Source: Streptomyces sp. NBC_00691 (GTDB lineage: Bacteria; Actinomycetota; Actinomycetes; Streptomycetales; Streptomycetaceae). Taken from it: a stretch of 64,000 nt of DNA. The notes below the pieces were generated by a model, which was not told the origin of the DNA, made no database searches, and worked only from the letters and a program-made list of their open reading frames with translations. This document shows positions 1-6,813 of this stretch, in pieces. The stretch is from positions 6,882,001 to 6,946,000 of the forward strand of contig NZ_CP109007.1 of the NCBI RefSeq assembly GCF_036226665.1. The letters run 5' to 3'. Numbering within the stretch: the stretch's first letter is position 1; each line of letters begins with the position of its first letter. The translations under genes and the position numbers were made by a program.

Positions 1-2
1 GG

Positions 3-329
3 GAACCGCTGCGCGAGCTCCAGCAGTGGATCACCGAGCACCCCGAGGGCGACCTCTCGGTGGAGGCCCTCGCCGCCCGCGCCCGGCTGTCGCCCCGCCA
101 CTTCGCCCGCGCCTTCCAGGCGGAGACGGGCACGACCCCCGGCCGCTACGTCGACCGGGTACGGCTCGAACACGCCCGCCGCCTCCTGGAGGAGACCTCC
201 CGCGGTGTCGAGGAGGTCGCCCGTGCCGCGGGCTACGGCACCTCCGAGGCGATGCGCCGCGCCTTCACCAAGGCCCTCGGCACCGCGCCCGCCGACTACC
301 GCCGCCGCTTCCACTCACCCGTCAGCTGA
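3..329 (+). CDS. AraC/GlxA-type transcriptional regulator, C-terminal HTH (5' truncated)
   Basis: The window opens inside this gene. About 108 residues are visible, reading in frame from position 3. They form the paired helix-turn-helix of AraC-family regulators: a first helix pair around 'SVEALAARARLSPRHFARAF' and a second containing 'EEVARAAGYGTSEAMRRAF', ending with the typical 'DYRRRF'. GlxA-type members carry an N-terminal DJ-1/PfpI-like sensor domain that would lie upstream of the window. The DJ-1/PfpI gene 11 bp downstream supports that subtype and suggests the two are co-transcribed. The DNA-binding fold is certain; the ligand and targets are unknown. Confidence 0.85.
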   Translation, partial: EPLRELQQWITEHPEGDLSVEALAARARLSPRHFARAFQAETGTTPGRYVDRVRLEHARRLLEETSRGVEEVARAAGYGTSEAMRRAFTKALGTAPADYRRRFHSPVS

Positions 330-340
330 AAGGCAGCAGC

Positions 341-985
341 ATGCAGATCGCCGTCCTGCTCTACCAGGGCTTCACCACGCTCGACGCCGTCGGCCCGTAC
401 GAGCTCCTCGCCCGTATCCCCGGGGCGGAGACCGTCTTCGTCGCCAAGGAGGCCGGCCCCGTCCGCAACGACCAGGGCAGCCTCGCCCTCGTCGCCGACA
501 AGACCCTCGCCGACGTCCCGCGCCCCGACATCGTGCTGGTCCCCGGGGGACCCGACTCCCGCGAGGCCATGAGCGACCCGGAGATCCAGGCCTGGCTCCG
601 TACCGCCGACGAGACCAGCACCTGGACGACCTCCGTCTGCACCGGCTCCCTGATCCTGGCCGCCGCCGGCGTCCTCGACGGCCGCCGCGCCACCACCCAC
701 TGGCTGGCCTTCGAGGAGCTCAGGGCGCTGGGCGTCGAGCCCACCGGCGAGCGGGTCGTCTTCGACGGCAAGTACGTCACCGCCGCCGGCGTCTCCTCGG
801 GCATCGACATGGCGCTGCACCTGATCGGCCGGATCGCCGGGGACGAGACGGCCCAGACCATCCAGCTGCTCACCGAGTACGACCCGCAGCCCCCGTACGA
901 CGCCGGCTCGCCGGAGAAGGCCCCGGCCGAGATCGTCGCGCGGTGGCGGGGCGTGAAGACGGAGGACCTCCCCCAGGACCGCTGA
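341..985 (+). CDS. DJ-1/PfpI family protein, isonitrile hydratase-like
   Basis: A 214-residue cytoplasmic protein of the DJ-1/PfpI superfamily. The nucleophile elbow 'SVCTGSLILAAAG' places the reactive Cys at residue 100, followed by Thr101, and Asp15 lies in the N-terminal 'TTLDAVGPYE' stretch. This Asp-Cys-Thr arrangement matches Pseudomonas isonitrile hydratase (InhA) and the AraC-associated members of the family. The ATG at 341 follows an AGGCAGC-like ribosome site and lies 11 bp after the AraC gene, so one operon is likely. It may hydrate isonitriles, or it may be a glyoxalase- or amidase-like enzyme; the substrate cannot be read from sequence. Confidence 0.8.
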   Translation: MQIAVLLYQGFTTLDAVGPYELLARIPGAETVFVAKEAGPVRNDQGSLALVADKTLADVPRPDIVLVPGGPDSREAMSDPEIQAWLRTADETSTWTTSVCTGSLILAAAGVLDGRRATTHWLAFEELRALGVEPTGERVVFDGKYVTAAGVSSGIDMALHLIGRIAGDETAQTIQLLTEYDPQPPYDAGSPEKAPAEIVARWRGVKTEDLPQDR

Positions 986-1008
986 GCGACGAACCTCCGG
1001 CGGACCAG

Positions 1009-1060
1009 GGCCGGACCTCCCCCCGGACACGGCCGGGCGGAGGTCCGGCCGTGTCCGGGG
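1009..1060. terminator. Interleaved double inverted repeat, probable bidirectional terminator
   Basis: Two perfect inverted repeats overlap between the convergent PfpI and enoyl-CoA hydratase genes. Arm A is 1009-1020 pairing with 1039-1050 (12 bp, GGCCGGACCTCC type). Arm B is 1021-1034 pairing with 1047-1060 (14 bp, CCCCGGACACGGCC type). The order A-B-A'-B' means the hairpins are mutually exclusive or could form a pseudoknot. There is no U-tract on either side. Termination is inferred from position. Confidence 0.6.
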
Positions 1061-1088
1061 TCCCGCCCCGGCCCGTCGGCAGACCGGG

Positions 1089-1850
1089 CTACCGTCCGGA
1101 CGCGGCCCGGCTCCCGTACGTGAAGCGGGGCGTCCGGCGCTCCAGGAAGGCGGCGACACCCTCCGCGGTGTCGCCGCTGCCGCGCGCCTGCTCCGCCCAG
1201 TGGTCGTCCCGGTCCAGGCGCCCGTCGGCGAACTCCTTGGCCGCCGACTGGGTCAGCAGCGAGCGGGAGGCGAGCACCCGGGCGAACTCGGCGACCCGCT
1301 TGTCCAGTTCGCCGGCCGGGTGCACCTCGTCCACGAAGCCGGTCCGCAGCGCCCGCTCCGCGTCGATCAACTCGCCCGAGAACAGCAGGTACTTGGCTGC
1401 CGAAGGGCCCACCAGGGCGGCGAGCCGCCGGGTCGACGAGGACGAATAGACGATGCCGAGCTTCGACGGGGTGATCCCGAAGCGGGCGCCCTCCTCGGCG
1501 AACCGCAGGTCGCAGGCGGCGGCCAGCTGGCCGCCGCCTCCGACGCAGAAGCCCCGGACGGCGGCCAGGGTCGGCCGGGGGAACGCGGCGAGAGCCTCCT
1601 CGGCCCGTACCGCGAGCGTCTGCTGCTCGTCGCCGGGCTCCCGGAGCGCGGAGATGTCGGCCCCGGCGCAGAAGGTGTCGCCCTCACCCGTCAGGACCAG
1701 CACCCGGACGGCGGGGTCGGCGGCGAGCCGGTCCAGGACGTCGGGCAGCGCCCGCCACATGGCGGCGCTCATCGCGTTGCGCTTGGCGGGGTTGGCGATG
1801 ACGAGGGTGGCGATCCCGTCCGTGACGCTGTCCTTCAGCTGCGGCTCCAT
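1089..1850 (-). CDS. Enoyl-CoA hydratase/isomerase family protein
   Basis: A 253-residue crotonase-fold protein starting at the ATG at 1850. The oxyanion-hole segments are clear: 'FCAGADISALR' (about 60-70) and 'GFCVGGGGQLA' (about 100-110). The two acid residues used by classical hydratases (rat Glu144 and Glu164) align with Gln108 and Pro128 ('GITPSKLG'), so neither catalytic glutamate is present. The fold and CoA binding are well supported, but classical hydration is doubtful. Isomerase, hydrolase or another crotonase chemistry is possible. It is transcribed divergently from the DUF308 membrane protein, with 66 bp between the starts. Confidence 0.8.
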   Translation of the reverse strand: MEPQLKDSVTDGIATLVIANPAKRNAMSAAMWRALPDVLDRLAADPAVRVLVLTGEGDTFCAGADISALREPGDEQQTLAVRAEEALAAFPRPTLAAVRGFCVGGGGQLAAACDLRFAEEGARFGITPSKLGIVYSSSSTRRLAALVGPSAAKYLLFSGELIDAERALRTGFVDEVHPAGELDKRVAEFARVLASRSLLTQSAAKEFADGRLDRDDHWAEQARGSGDTAEGVAAFLERRTPRFTYGSRAASGR

Positions 1851-1916
1851 GGGCCGGATGCTATCCGCCGTACCCGAACGTACGATCAGGAAGGGGTCGT
1901 CCCGAGGAGGCACCGC

Positions 1917-2579
1917 ATGGCCAAGGACGCCCAGGAGCCGGAAGAGGTCCCGGACCAGGTCCGCGCGATGGCACGCGAGGGGAAACGGCTCAACCGGAGC
2001 TTCAGCTGGCTGGCCGTGCTCGGCGTCCTGCTCGTGCTCGGCGGGGTCGTCGGTCTGGTCTACACCGGCCTCGCCACCCTGACCTCGATGCTGCTCTTCG
2101 GCTGGCTGCTGCTGATCGGCGGGGTCGTCGGGCTCCTCCAGGCGATCCAGTCGCGCGGCACCAGCTACTTCTGGCTCGCCGCGGTGGTGGCCGCCCTGAA
2201 CATCGCGGCCGGTGTCGTGGTGATCCGTCACCCGGAGGGCTCGGCCGAGGCGCTGACGATGTTCGCCGCCCTGCTCTTCCTCACCGGCGGTCTCTTCCGG
2301 CTGGTCGGCAGCGTCGTGGTGCGCGGGCCGCAGTTCGGCTGGACCCTGCTCCAGGGCGCCTTCGGCCTGCTGCTCGGGCTGCTCGTCCTGTTCGACTGGC
2401 CGGACAGCAGCCGGTACGTTCTGGGGGTCTTCTTCTCGCTCGCGCTGCTCTTCGACGGCCTCGGGCTCATCGCCATCGGAGTGGGCGGGCGGCGGATCGT
2501 CGGTATGGTGACGCCGACCCCCGTGTCCAGCACGCCCGCGGAGCGGTCAGAAACCGCGCCCGATCAGTCGAACAGCTGA
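1917..2579 (+). CDS. HdeD/DUF308-type integral membrane protein
   Basis: A 220-residue protein with a charged N-terminus (residues 1-25) and then six closely spaced hydrophobic segments between about 28 and 195, in three two-helix repeats as in HdeD/DUF308 proteins. The C-terminal tail (about 200-220) is polar and rich in Ser, Pro and Thr. The ATG at 1917 follows a strong CGAGGAGG site, which fixes the start. The family in enterobacteria is linked to acid resistance, but actinobacterial members have no agreed function. No catalytic residues are visible. Confidence 0.8.
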   Translation: MAKDAQEPEEVPDQVRAMAREGKRLNRSFSWLAVLGVLLVLGGVVGLVYTGLATLTSMLLFGWLLLIGGVVGLLQAIQSRGTSYFWLAAVVAALNIAAGVVVIRHPEGSAEALTMFAALLFLTGGLFRLVGSVVVRGPQFGWTLLQGAFGLLLGLLVLFDWPDSSRYVLGVFFSLALLFDGLGLIAIGVGGRRIVGMVTPTPVSSTPAERSETAPDQSNS

Positions 2580-2673
2580 CATCGGCATACTCAGCCGATC
2601 GGAAAGCGGCCGATAGGTGTCGACTTCTGGTCAGTAGGCCGGTCCGCCTGCGCGCATTGCCAAGACTCGATCC

Positions 2674-3231
2674 GTGGCGAGAATCGAGCACGAGGGTGGG
2701 AACCGTACCGTGGAGGACCACGGCGGTGGCCCCGCCCGGCAACCGTCCTACGAAGGAGTCTGGCGCTTCACCGCTGCCGCGGTCGACGTCTCCGTCCCGC
2801 AGGCCCGGCACGCCGTACGCGACCTGCTGGTCCGCCAGGGCGTCCCCGTCCATGAGGAGATCATGGACGGCCTCCTGCTGATCGTCTCCGAGCTGGTGAC
2901 CAACGCCGTGCGGCACGCGGCGCTGCTGTCCCCGGAGATAGCGGTCGAGGTGGCCATCGGGCCCGAGTGGATCCGGGTGTCCGTCGAGGACAACCACCCG
3001 TACCGCCCCAAGGCCCTCGAGGCGGACTACGGGCAGACGGGCGGCCGTGGCCTGCTCCTGGTCCGCGAGATCGCCCAGGAGGCCGGCGGTGCGTGCGACG
3101 TCGAGCACACCGCGAGCGGCGGCAAGATCATCTGGGCGGCGCTGCCCCTGGCCCCGATGGCGCCGGGGCCGGGAGCGGCGATCCACCAGCCGGTCGTCAC
3201 CAGCCCCCGGACGGACCCGTCAGTTCCCTGA
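2674..3231 (+). CDS. RsbW/anti-sigma-type ATP-binding protein
   Basis: About 185 residues with a GHKL ATPase domain of the HATPase_c_2 kind common in Streptomyces. The N-box is 'SELVTNAVRHA' (72-82, Asn77 as Mg ligand), the G1 region is 'VEDNHP' (104-109, an atypical DxG) and the G2 loop is 'GGRGLLLV' (123-130). There is no histidine phosphotransfer domain, so this is a stand-alone anti-sigma or partner-switching kinase rather than a sensor kinase. The start is uncertain: GTG 2674 is taken, and an in-frame GTG at 2710 would remove a poorly conserved 12 residues. Its last 35 bp overlap the convergent idi gene. Confidence 0.75.
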   Translation: MARIEHEGGNRTVEDHGGGPARQPSYEGVWRFTAAAVDVSVPQARHAVRDLLVRQGVPVHEEIMDGLLLIVSELVTNAVRHAALLSPEIAVEVAIGPEWIRVSVEDNHPYRPKALEADYGQTGGRGLLLVREIAQEAGGACDVEHTASGGKIIWAALPLAPMAPGPGAAIHQPVVTSPRTDPSVP

Positions 3232-3826
3232 CCGCCGGACGCGCCGCGTCGAGCACCGTCATGAACCAGGCGGAGAAGGGCGCGGCGGCGTGGCGCTCGG
3301 CCAGCTCGGCGGCGGTGACGAAGACGGTGTCCTCGATCTCCTCCGGGTCCGGCTCCGGCGTGGCCTGGACCAGGCCGACGAAGAGGTGGTTGAACTCCTG
3401 CTCCACCAGGCCGGAGGCCGGGTCCGGGTGGTTGTAGCGGACGGTGCCGGCCTCCGCGAGGAGCGTGGGCGAGACCCCGAGCTCCTCGAAGGTCCGCCGG
3501 GCGGCGGCGGCGAACGGCGCCTCGCCCGGGTAGGGGTGGCCGCAGCAGGTGTTCGACCAGACGCCGGGGGAGTGGTACTTACCGAGCGCCCGGCGCTGGA
3601 GCAGCAGCCGGCCCGCCTCGTCGAAGAGGAAGACGGAGAAGGCGCGGTGCAGCAGCCCGGGCGCCTGGTGGGCGGCGAGCTTCTCCGCCGTGCCGATGGT
3701 CGTCCCGTCCTCGTCGACCAGTTCGAGCATGATCGGCGCCGGTGCCTCGGACGGCTGGACACCGTTCGACATGATCTCCGGCATCTCCGGCGAGATCTGA
3801 GCCGCGGTGGCTGGTGTGGTCGGCAT
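3197..3826 (-). CDS. idi: Isopentenyl-diphosphate delta-isomerase, type I
   Basis: A 209-residue Nudix-fold enzyme that interconverts IPP and DMAPP. The diagnostic 'TCCGHP' (93-98) carries the catalytic cysteine at 95, 'RRTFEELG' (110-117) carries the Glu pair that binds metal and protonates substrate, and 'QEFNHLF' follows. Two in-frame ATGs lie 6 bp apart (3832 and 3826). The second is preferred because AAGGA then sits at normal spacing, while it would abut the first. It supplies DMAPP for farnesyl diphosphate, and so for squalene in the hopanoid cluster 11 kb downstream. From memory, idi also lies a few genes upstream of the hopanoid cluster in S. coelicolor. Confidence 0.93.
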   Translation of the reverse strand: MPTTPATAAQISPEMPEIMSNGVQPSEAPAPIMLELVDEDGTTIGTAEKLAAHQAPGLLHRAFSVFLFDEAGRLLLQRRALGKYHSPGVWSNTCCGHPYPGEAPFAAAARRTFEELGVSPTLLAEAGTVRYNHPDPASGLVEQEFNHLFVGLVQATPEPDPEEIEDTVFVTAAELAERHAAAPFSAWFMTVLDAARPAVRELTGPSGGW

Positions 3827-3978
3827 ACCCATCCTTCGCTTCGGTCCTGGCCCCGGTGGGGCCACCTCAGTCTGCCGTACAAAAGCGGCTTGTCCGTACT
3901 TCGGCGGCCGGACGTGGCCGCTCCCACCGCACCGGAGTACAACCGGCGCGGCGGGAGCGGAGCGACGGCACGGGGCGG

Positions 3979-5226
3979 CTAGACCCCGAAAGCCGCCGGA
4001 TACGCGATCGTGCCGGGCGGTACGGGCACGGAGTCGTCCAGGACGAGCGCCATCATGGCCTCGTCCGGGACCTCGAAACCTGGCTTGATTCCATACTCGG
4101 ACGCCCGTACGAACCCGAACTTCGGGTAGTACTCCGGGTGCCCCAGGACGAGCACGAGCGGCTCACCCCGCAGCCGCGCCGCGTCGAGCACGGCCCGGAC
4201 GACGGCCTTTCCGGCCCCCGTCCGCTGGTACGCGGGGGCCACCGCGACCGGGGCGAGCGCCGCCGCGGGGGCGCCGTCCACCAGGCAGCGGGTGATCAGG
4301 GCGTGCGCCGCGATCGAGCCGTCCGGGGCCTCGGCCACGTACGACAGGCCCGGGAGCCAGGCGCCGGGGTCCCGCCGGAGCGCGTCGACCAGTTCGGCCT
4401 CCGCCTCCGAGCCGAACGCGGCCGCCACGAGCGGCCGCACCACCGAGGCCTCCCCGTCGGTCTCCGGGCGGGTACGCCAGCGCGGGTCCGCGGGCCGCAG
4501 GACGAATCCCGCGTACCCGTAGTCGGTGCCGTGCTCGCGCCGCATCGCGATCTCGGCGCGGGCCCCCGCCACCGCCTCGGCCATACCGGGCACGGTGGTG
4601 TCCGCCGCGTCGGCGTGCGCGGCGAGCGGACCGTAGTACTCGGCCCAGTCGCTCTCGGGCTGGAGGACGGTCCCCAGGACGTGGTAGCCGGCCGAGACCG
4701 CCGCCGCCGAGAGCCCGCCGACGGTACGGAGCGGGTAGTGCTCCTCCCAGAAGGCGCGGGCCGCGGGAGCGGGCTCCCCGGTGGTCCAGACGCACTCGGT
4801 GAGCACCAGGGTGCCTCCGGGCGCCAGCAGCCGTCGCCACTCGGCGAGGGCCCGGTCGAAGCCCAGGACGAAGACCGAGCTCTCGGCCCAGACCAGGTCG
4901 AAGGAGCCGTCCGGGAACGGCAGTGCGCCCATGTCGGCGCGGAGGGCGTGGATCGAGCCGTCGAGCCCGCGGTCGGCGGCGGACCGCCGCAGTTCCGCGA
5001 GGAACGGTTCGTGGAGGTCGACGGCGGTCACCTCGGCACCCGCCTCGGCCGCCAGGAGCAGCGCGGAACGGCCGGGGCCGCAGCCCAGGTCGAGCACGCG
5101 CGGACGCCCGGGCAGCGGACCGGTGAGTTCGAGGAGCCGACGCGTGGTGGCGTCGGAGCCGGGGCCCTGCCGCGGAAGACCGTGGTGCAGGGCGAAGAAG
5201 GAGTCGTGCGAAGCGTTGTCGGACAA
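3979..5226 (-). CDS. Class I SAM methyltransferase fused to a GNAT acetyltransferase
   Basis: A 415-residue two-domain protein. Residues 1-245 form a Rossmann methyltransferase with motif I 'VLDLGCGPG' (44-52), an acidic motif II 'VTAVDLHE' and a post-I 'FDLVWAESS'. Residues about 260-415 form a GNAT domain with the acetyl-CoA loop 'VAVAPAYQRTGAGKAVV' (327-343) and 'KFGFVRASEYG'. The acetyltransferase half resembles YhbS-like members. A continuous frame across the junction argues for a true fusion. Substrates are unknown; combined N-methylation and N-acetylation of one small molecule or peptide is only an inference. A 23-codon ORF lies just upstream on the same strand. Confidence 0.8.
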   Translation of the reverse strand: MSDNASHDSFFALHHGLPRQGPGSDATTRRLLELTGPLPGRPRVLDLGCGPGRSALLLAAEAGAEVTAVDLHEPFLAELRRSAADRGLDGSIHALRADMGALPFPDGSFDLVWAESSVFVLGFDRALAEWRRLLAPGGTLVLTECVWTTGEPAPAARAFWEEHYPLRTVGGLSAAAVSAGYHVLGTVLQPESDWAEYYGPLAAHADAADTTVPGMAEAVAGARAEIAMRREHGTDYGYAGFVLRPADPRWRTRPETDGEASVVRPLVAAAFGSEAEAELVDALRRDPGAWLPGLSYVAEAPDGSIAAHALITRCLVDGAPAAALAPVAVAPAYQRTGAGKAVVRAVLDAARLRGEPLVLVLGHPEYYPKFGFVRASEYGIKPGFEVPDEAMMALVLDDSVPVPPGTIAYPAAFGV

Positions 5227-5293
5227 CGTGGGAAACCCTTTGTGTGAGGGCCCCGGCCGACGACGTGACGGACCGGTGGGAACCGGAATCAGG

Positions 5294-5365
5294 TCAGCCG
5301 GAGACCCGGAGGCCGAGGAAGGACCGGGTGCTGCCGCTCGGGACAGCCTCCATCGCGACGGTCAT
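5294..5365 (-). CDS. Candidate 23-residue leader ORF upstream of the methyltransferase fusion
   Basis: A short frame from ATG 5365 to TGA 5294 is preceded by a strong GAGAGAGGAGCTGAGG ribosome site. The peptide begins MTVAMEAVPSGS and contains two arginines near the C-terminus. It ends 67 bp before the methyltransferase fusion start. The strong ribosome site in an otherwise empty 195 bp gap is the only evidence; I recognise no family. It could be a leader peptide or chance. Confidence 0.35.
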   Translation of the reverse strand: MTVAMEAVPSGSTRSFLGLRVSG

Positions 5366-5421
5366 CAACCTCAGCTCCTCTCTCCACGCGTTCGTACGGG
5401 AAGGCTAACAGGCGACGCTGT

Positions 5422-6363
5422 TCAGAGACACAGCCTGGCCTCGTGCTCCGCGTGCCCCACCGGCTCCAGCTGGAAGGTGCAGTGCTCCACGTCGAAGTGC
5501 GAGCCCAGGCAGCCCTGGAGGGAGTGCAGCATCTTCTCGTGCCCGACCGAGTCGAGCGCGCCCTGGTCCACGACCACGTGCGCCGAGAGCACCGGCATCC
5601 CCGAGGTGATCGTCCAGGCGTGCAGGTCGTGGACGTCCTCGACGCCCGGCAGGGCCAGGATGTGGGCCCGTACCTCCATCATGTCGACGCCCTTGGGAGC
5701 GGCCTCCAGGAGGACGTCTAGGGTCTCGCGCAGCAGCTTGACCGTACGGGGGACGATCATCAGGCCGATCAGGATCGAGGCGATCGGGTCGGCGTACTGC
5801 CAGCCGGTCACCAGGATGATGCCCGCCGCGACGATCACGGTGACCGAGCCCAGCGCGTCCGCGAGCACCTCCAGATACGCGCCGCGCACGTTGAGGCTGT
5901 CCTTCTGGCCCCGCATGAGCAGCGACAGCGAGATCACGTTGGCGATCAGACCGATCGTCGCGACCGCGATCGCCAGACCGCCCTTGGTGTCGGCCGGCTC
6001 GAAGAACCGCTGGACCGCCTCGTACAGCACGTATCCGCCGACGCCCAGGAGCAGCAGACAGTTGGCGAGCGCCGCGAGGATCTCGGCCCGCGCGAACCCG
6101 AAGGTGCGGTTCCCCGAGGGGGGCCGATTGGCGAAGTGGATCGCGAGCAGCGCCATCGCGAGGCCGACCGCGTCGGTCGCCATGTGCGCCGCGTCGGCGA
6201 TCAGCGCGAGCGAGTCGGAGAGGACGCCGCCGATGATTTCGATCACCATCACGGAGAGCGTGATGCCGAGCGCGATGCGCAACCGGTTCTTGTACGCGGC
6301 CCCGGCCGTACCCGTCGGCGCGGGGCCGCCGTGACTGTGCCCGTGGTCGTGTCCAGCCCCCAT
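5422..6363 (-). CDS. Cation diffusion facilitator (CDF) metal exporter
   Basis: A 313-residue inner-membrane antiporter expected to export Zn(II), Co(II) or a similar divalent metal in exchange for protons. A His-rich N-terminus (residues 4-13) precedes six transmembrane segments and a cytoplasmic C-terminal domain (about 215-313) with its own His residues. TM2 has the canonical HxxxD ('AHMATD'). The matching TM5 site reads ExxxD ('EVLADALGS') instead of HxxxD, which may shift metal preference. The ATG at 6363 is chosen because GGAGG sits seven bases upstream. No metal-sensor gene is adjacent, but an inverted repeat lies at 6429-6460. Confidence 0.9.
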   Translation of the reverse strand: MGAGHDHGHSHGGPAPTGTAGAAYKNRLRIALGITLSVMVIEIIGGVLSDSLALIADAAHMATDAVGLAMALLAIHFANRPPSGNRTFGFARAEILAALANCLLLLGVGGYVLYEAVQRFFEPADTKGGLAIAVATIGLIANVISLSLLMRGQKDSLNVRGAYLEVLADALGSVTVIVAAGIILVTGWQYADPIASILIGLMIVPRTVKLLRETLDVLLEAAPKGVDMMEVRAHILALPGVEDVHDLHAWTITSGMPVLSAHVVVDQGALDSVGHEKMLHSLQGCLGSHFDVEHCTFQLEPVGHAEHEARLCL

Positions 6364-6813
6364 GACATGGCCTCCAGATCGTCTGTTCGCAGGTGCCCCG
6401 AGTCGCAAGTGAACTACGGGTGGGGGGTATGCGCAACACGGTACTGAACACCGTTGTCATATGCTCTGACCTGCGGTGATGCATTCCGGACCCGGAGTGG
6501 CGGGAAGGCGTCGCCGGGCCCCGGGCCGAGTCCTCCGCCAGAGCCCCCGCCGGAGGGGGCGGCCCTCGTTTTGTGGGGCGGGCCGCCGATCGCCCATGAT
6601 GATCTCCGGATGAGCTCCACGAGGTGACGCGCAGCCGTGCGGACGCGGGTGGGCCCGGGGGAGTCGAGCCCGCGAAGCCTCGGTGAACTCGTGCTCTGTT
6701 TCATCCGATAGCCTCAGCCGACGTGTCGCCGCCCCGCGCCGGGCCGCACCGCCGCGCCCCGGGCCGCCCCGGGTCCCGCCGGCCCCTCCATCAGCTCCAA
6801 GGAGTGAGTTCGT
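6364..6813. other. Intergenic region between divergent CDF exporter and CDP-alcohol operon
   Basis: 450 bp without a convincing gene. It holds an imperfect palindrome at 6429-6460 on the exporter side, a GC-rich hairpin around 6542-6560 followed by CTCGTTTTG, and a TAGCCT hexamer at 6709-6714 that could be a -10 box for the downstream operon, although no good -35 is visible at the right distance. Confidence 0.4.
6429..6460. promoter_or_regulatory. Imperfect palindrome upstream of the CDF exporter
   Basis: The 32-bp stretch runs from ATGCGCAACACGGT to ACCGTTGTCAT. Both ends carry ATG(N)CAAC-type half-sites in opposite orientation with one base of offset. It starts 66 bp upstream of the exporter start and could be the binding site of a metal-responsive repressor. 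The symmetry is imperfect, so this is tentative. Confidence 0.25.

Noticed and set aside
205..1449. Long Arg/Pro-rich frames on both strands overlapping the first genes
   Set aside because: These are antisense or shifted-frame artefacts of high GC content; composition is Arg/Pro/Gly-dominated and the overlapping frames have clear domain motifs.
2580..2673. GCCGAT elements resembling a WhiG-type sigma -10 site before the RsbW-like gene
   Set aside because: No TAAA-type -35 element at the required distance.
6542..6570. GC hairpin followed by CTCGTTTTG as a terminator
   Set aside because: The stem is only about 6 bp, and it lies between divergent starts where no transcript should end.
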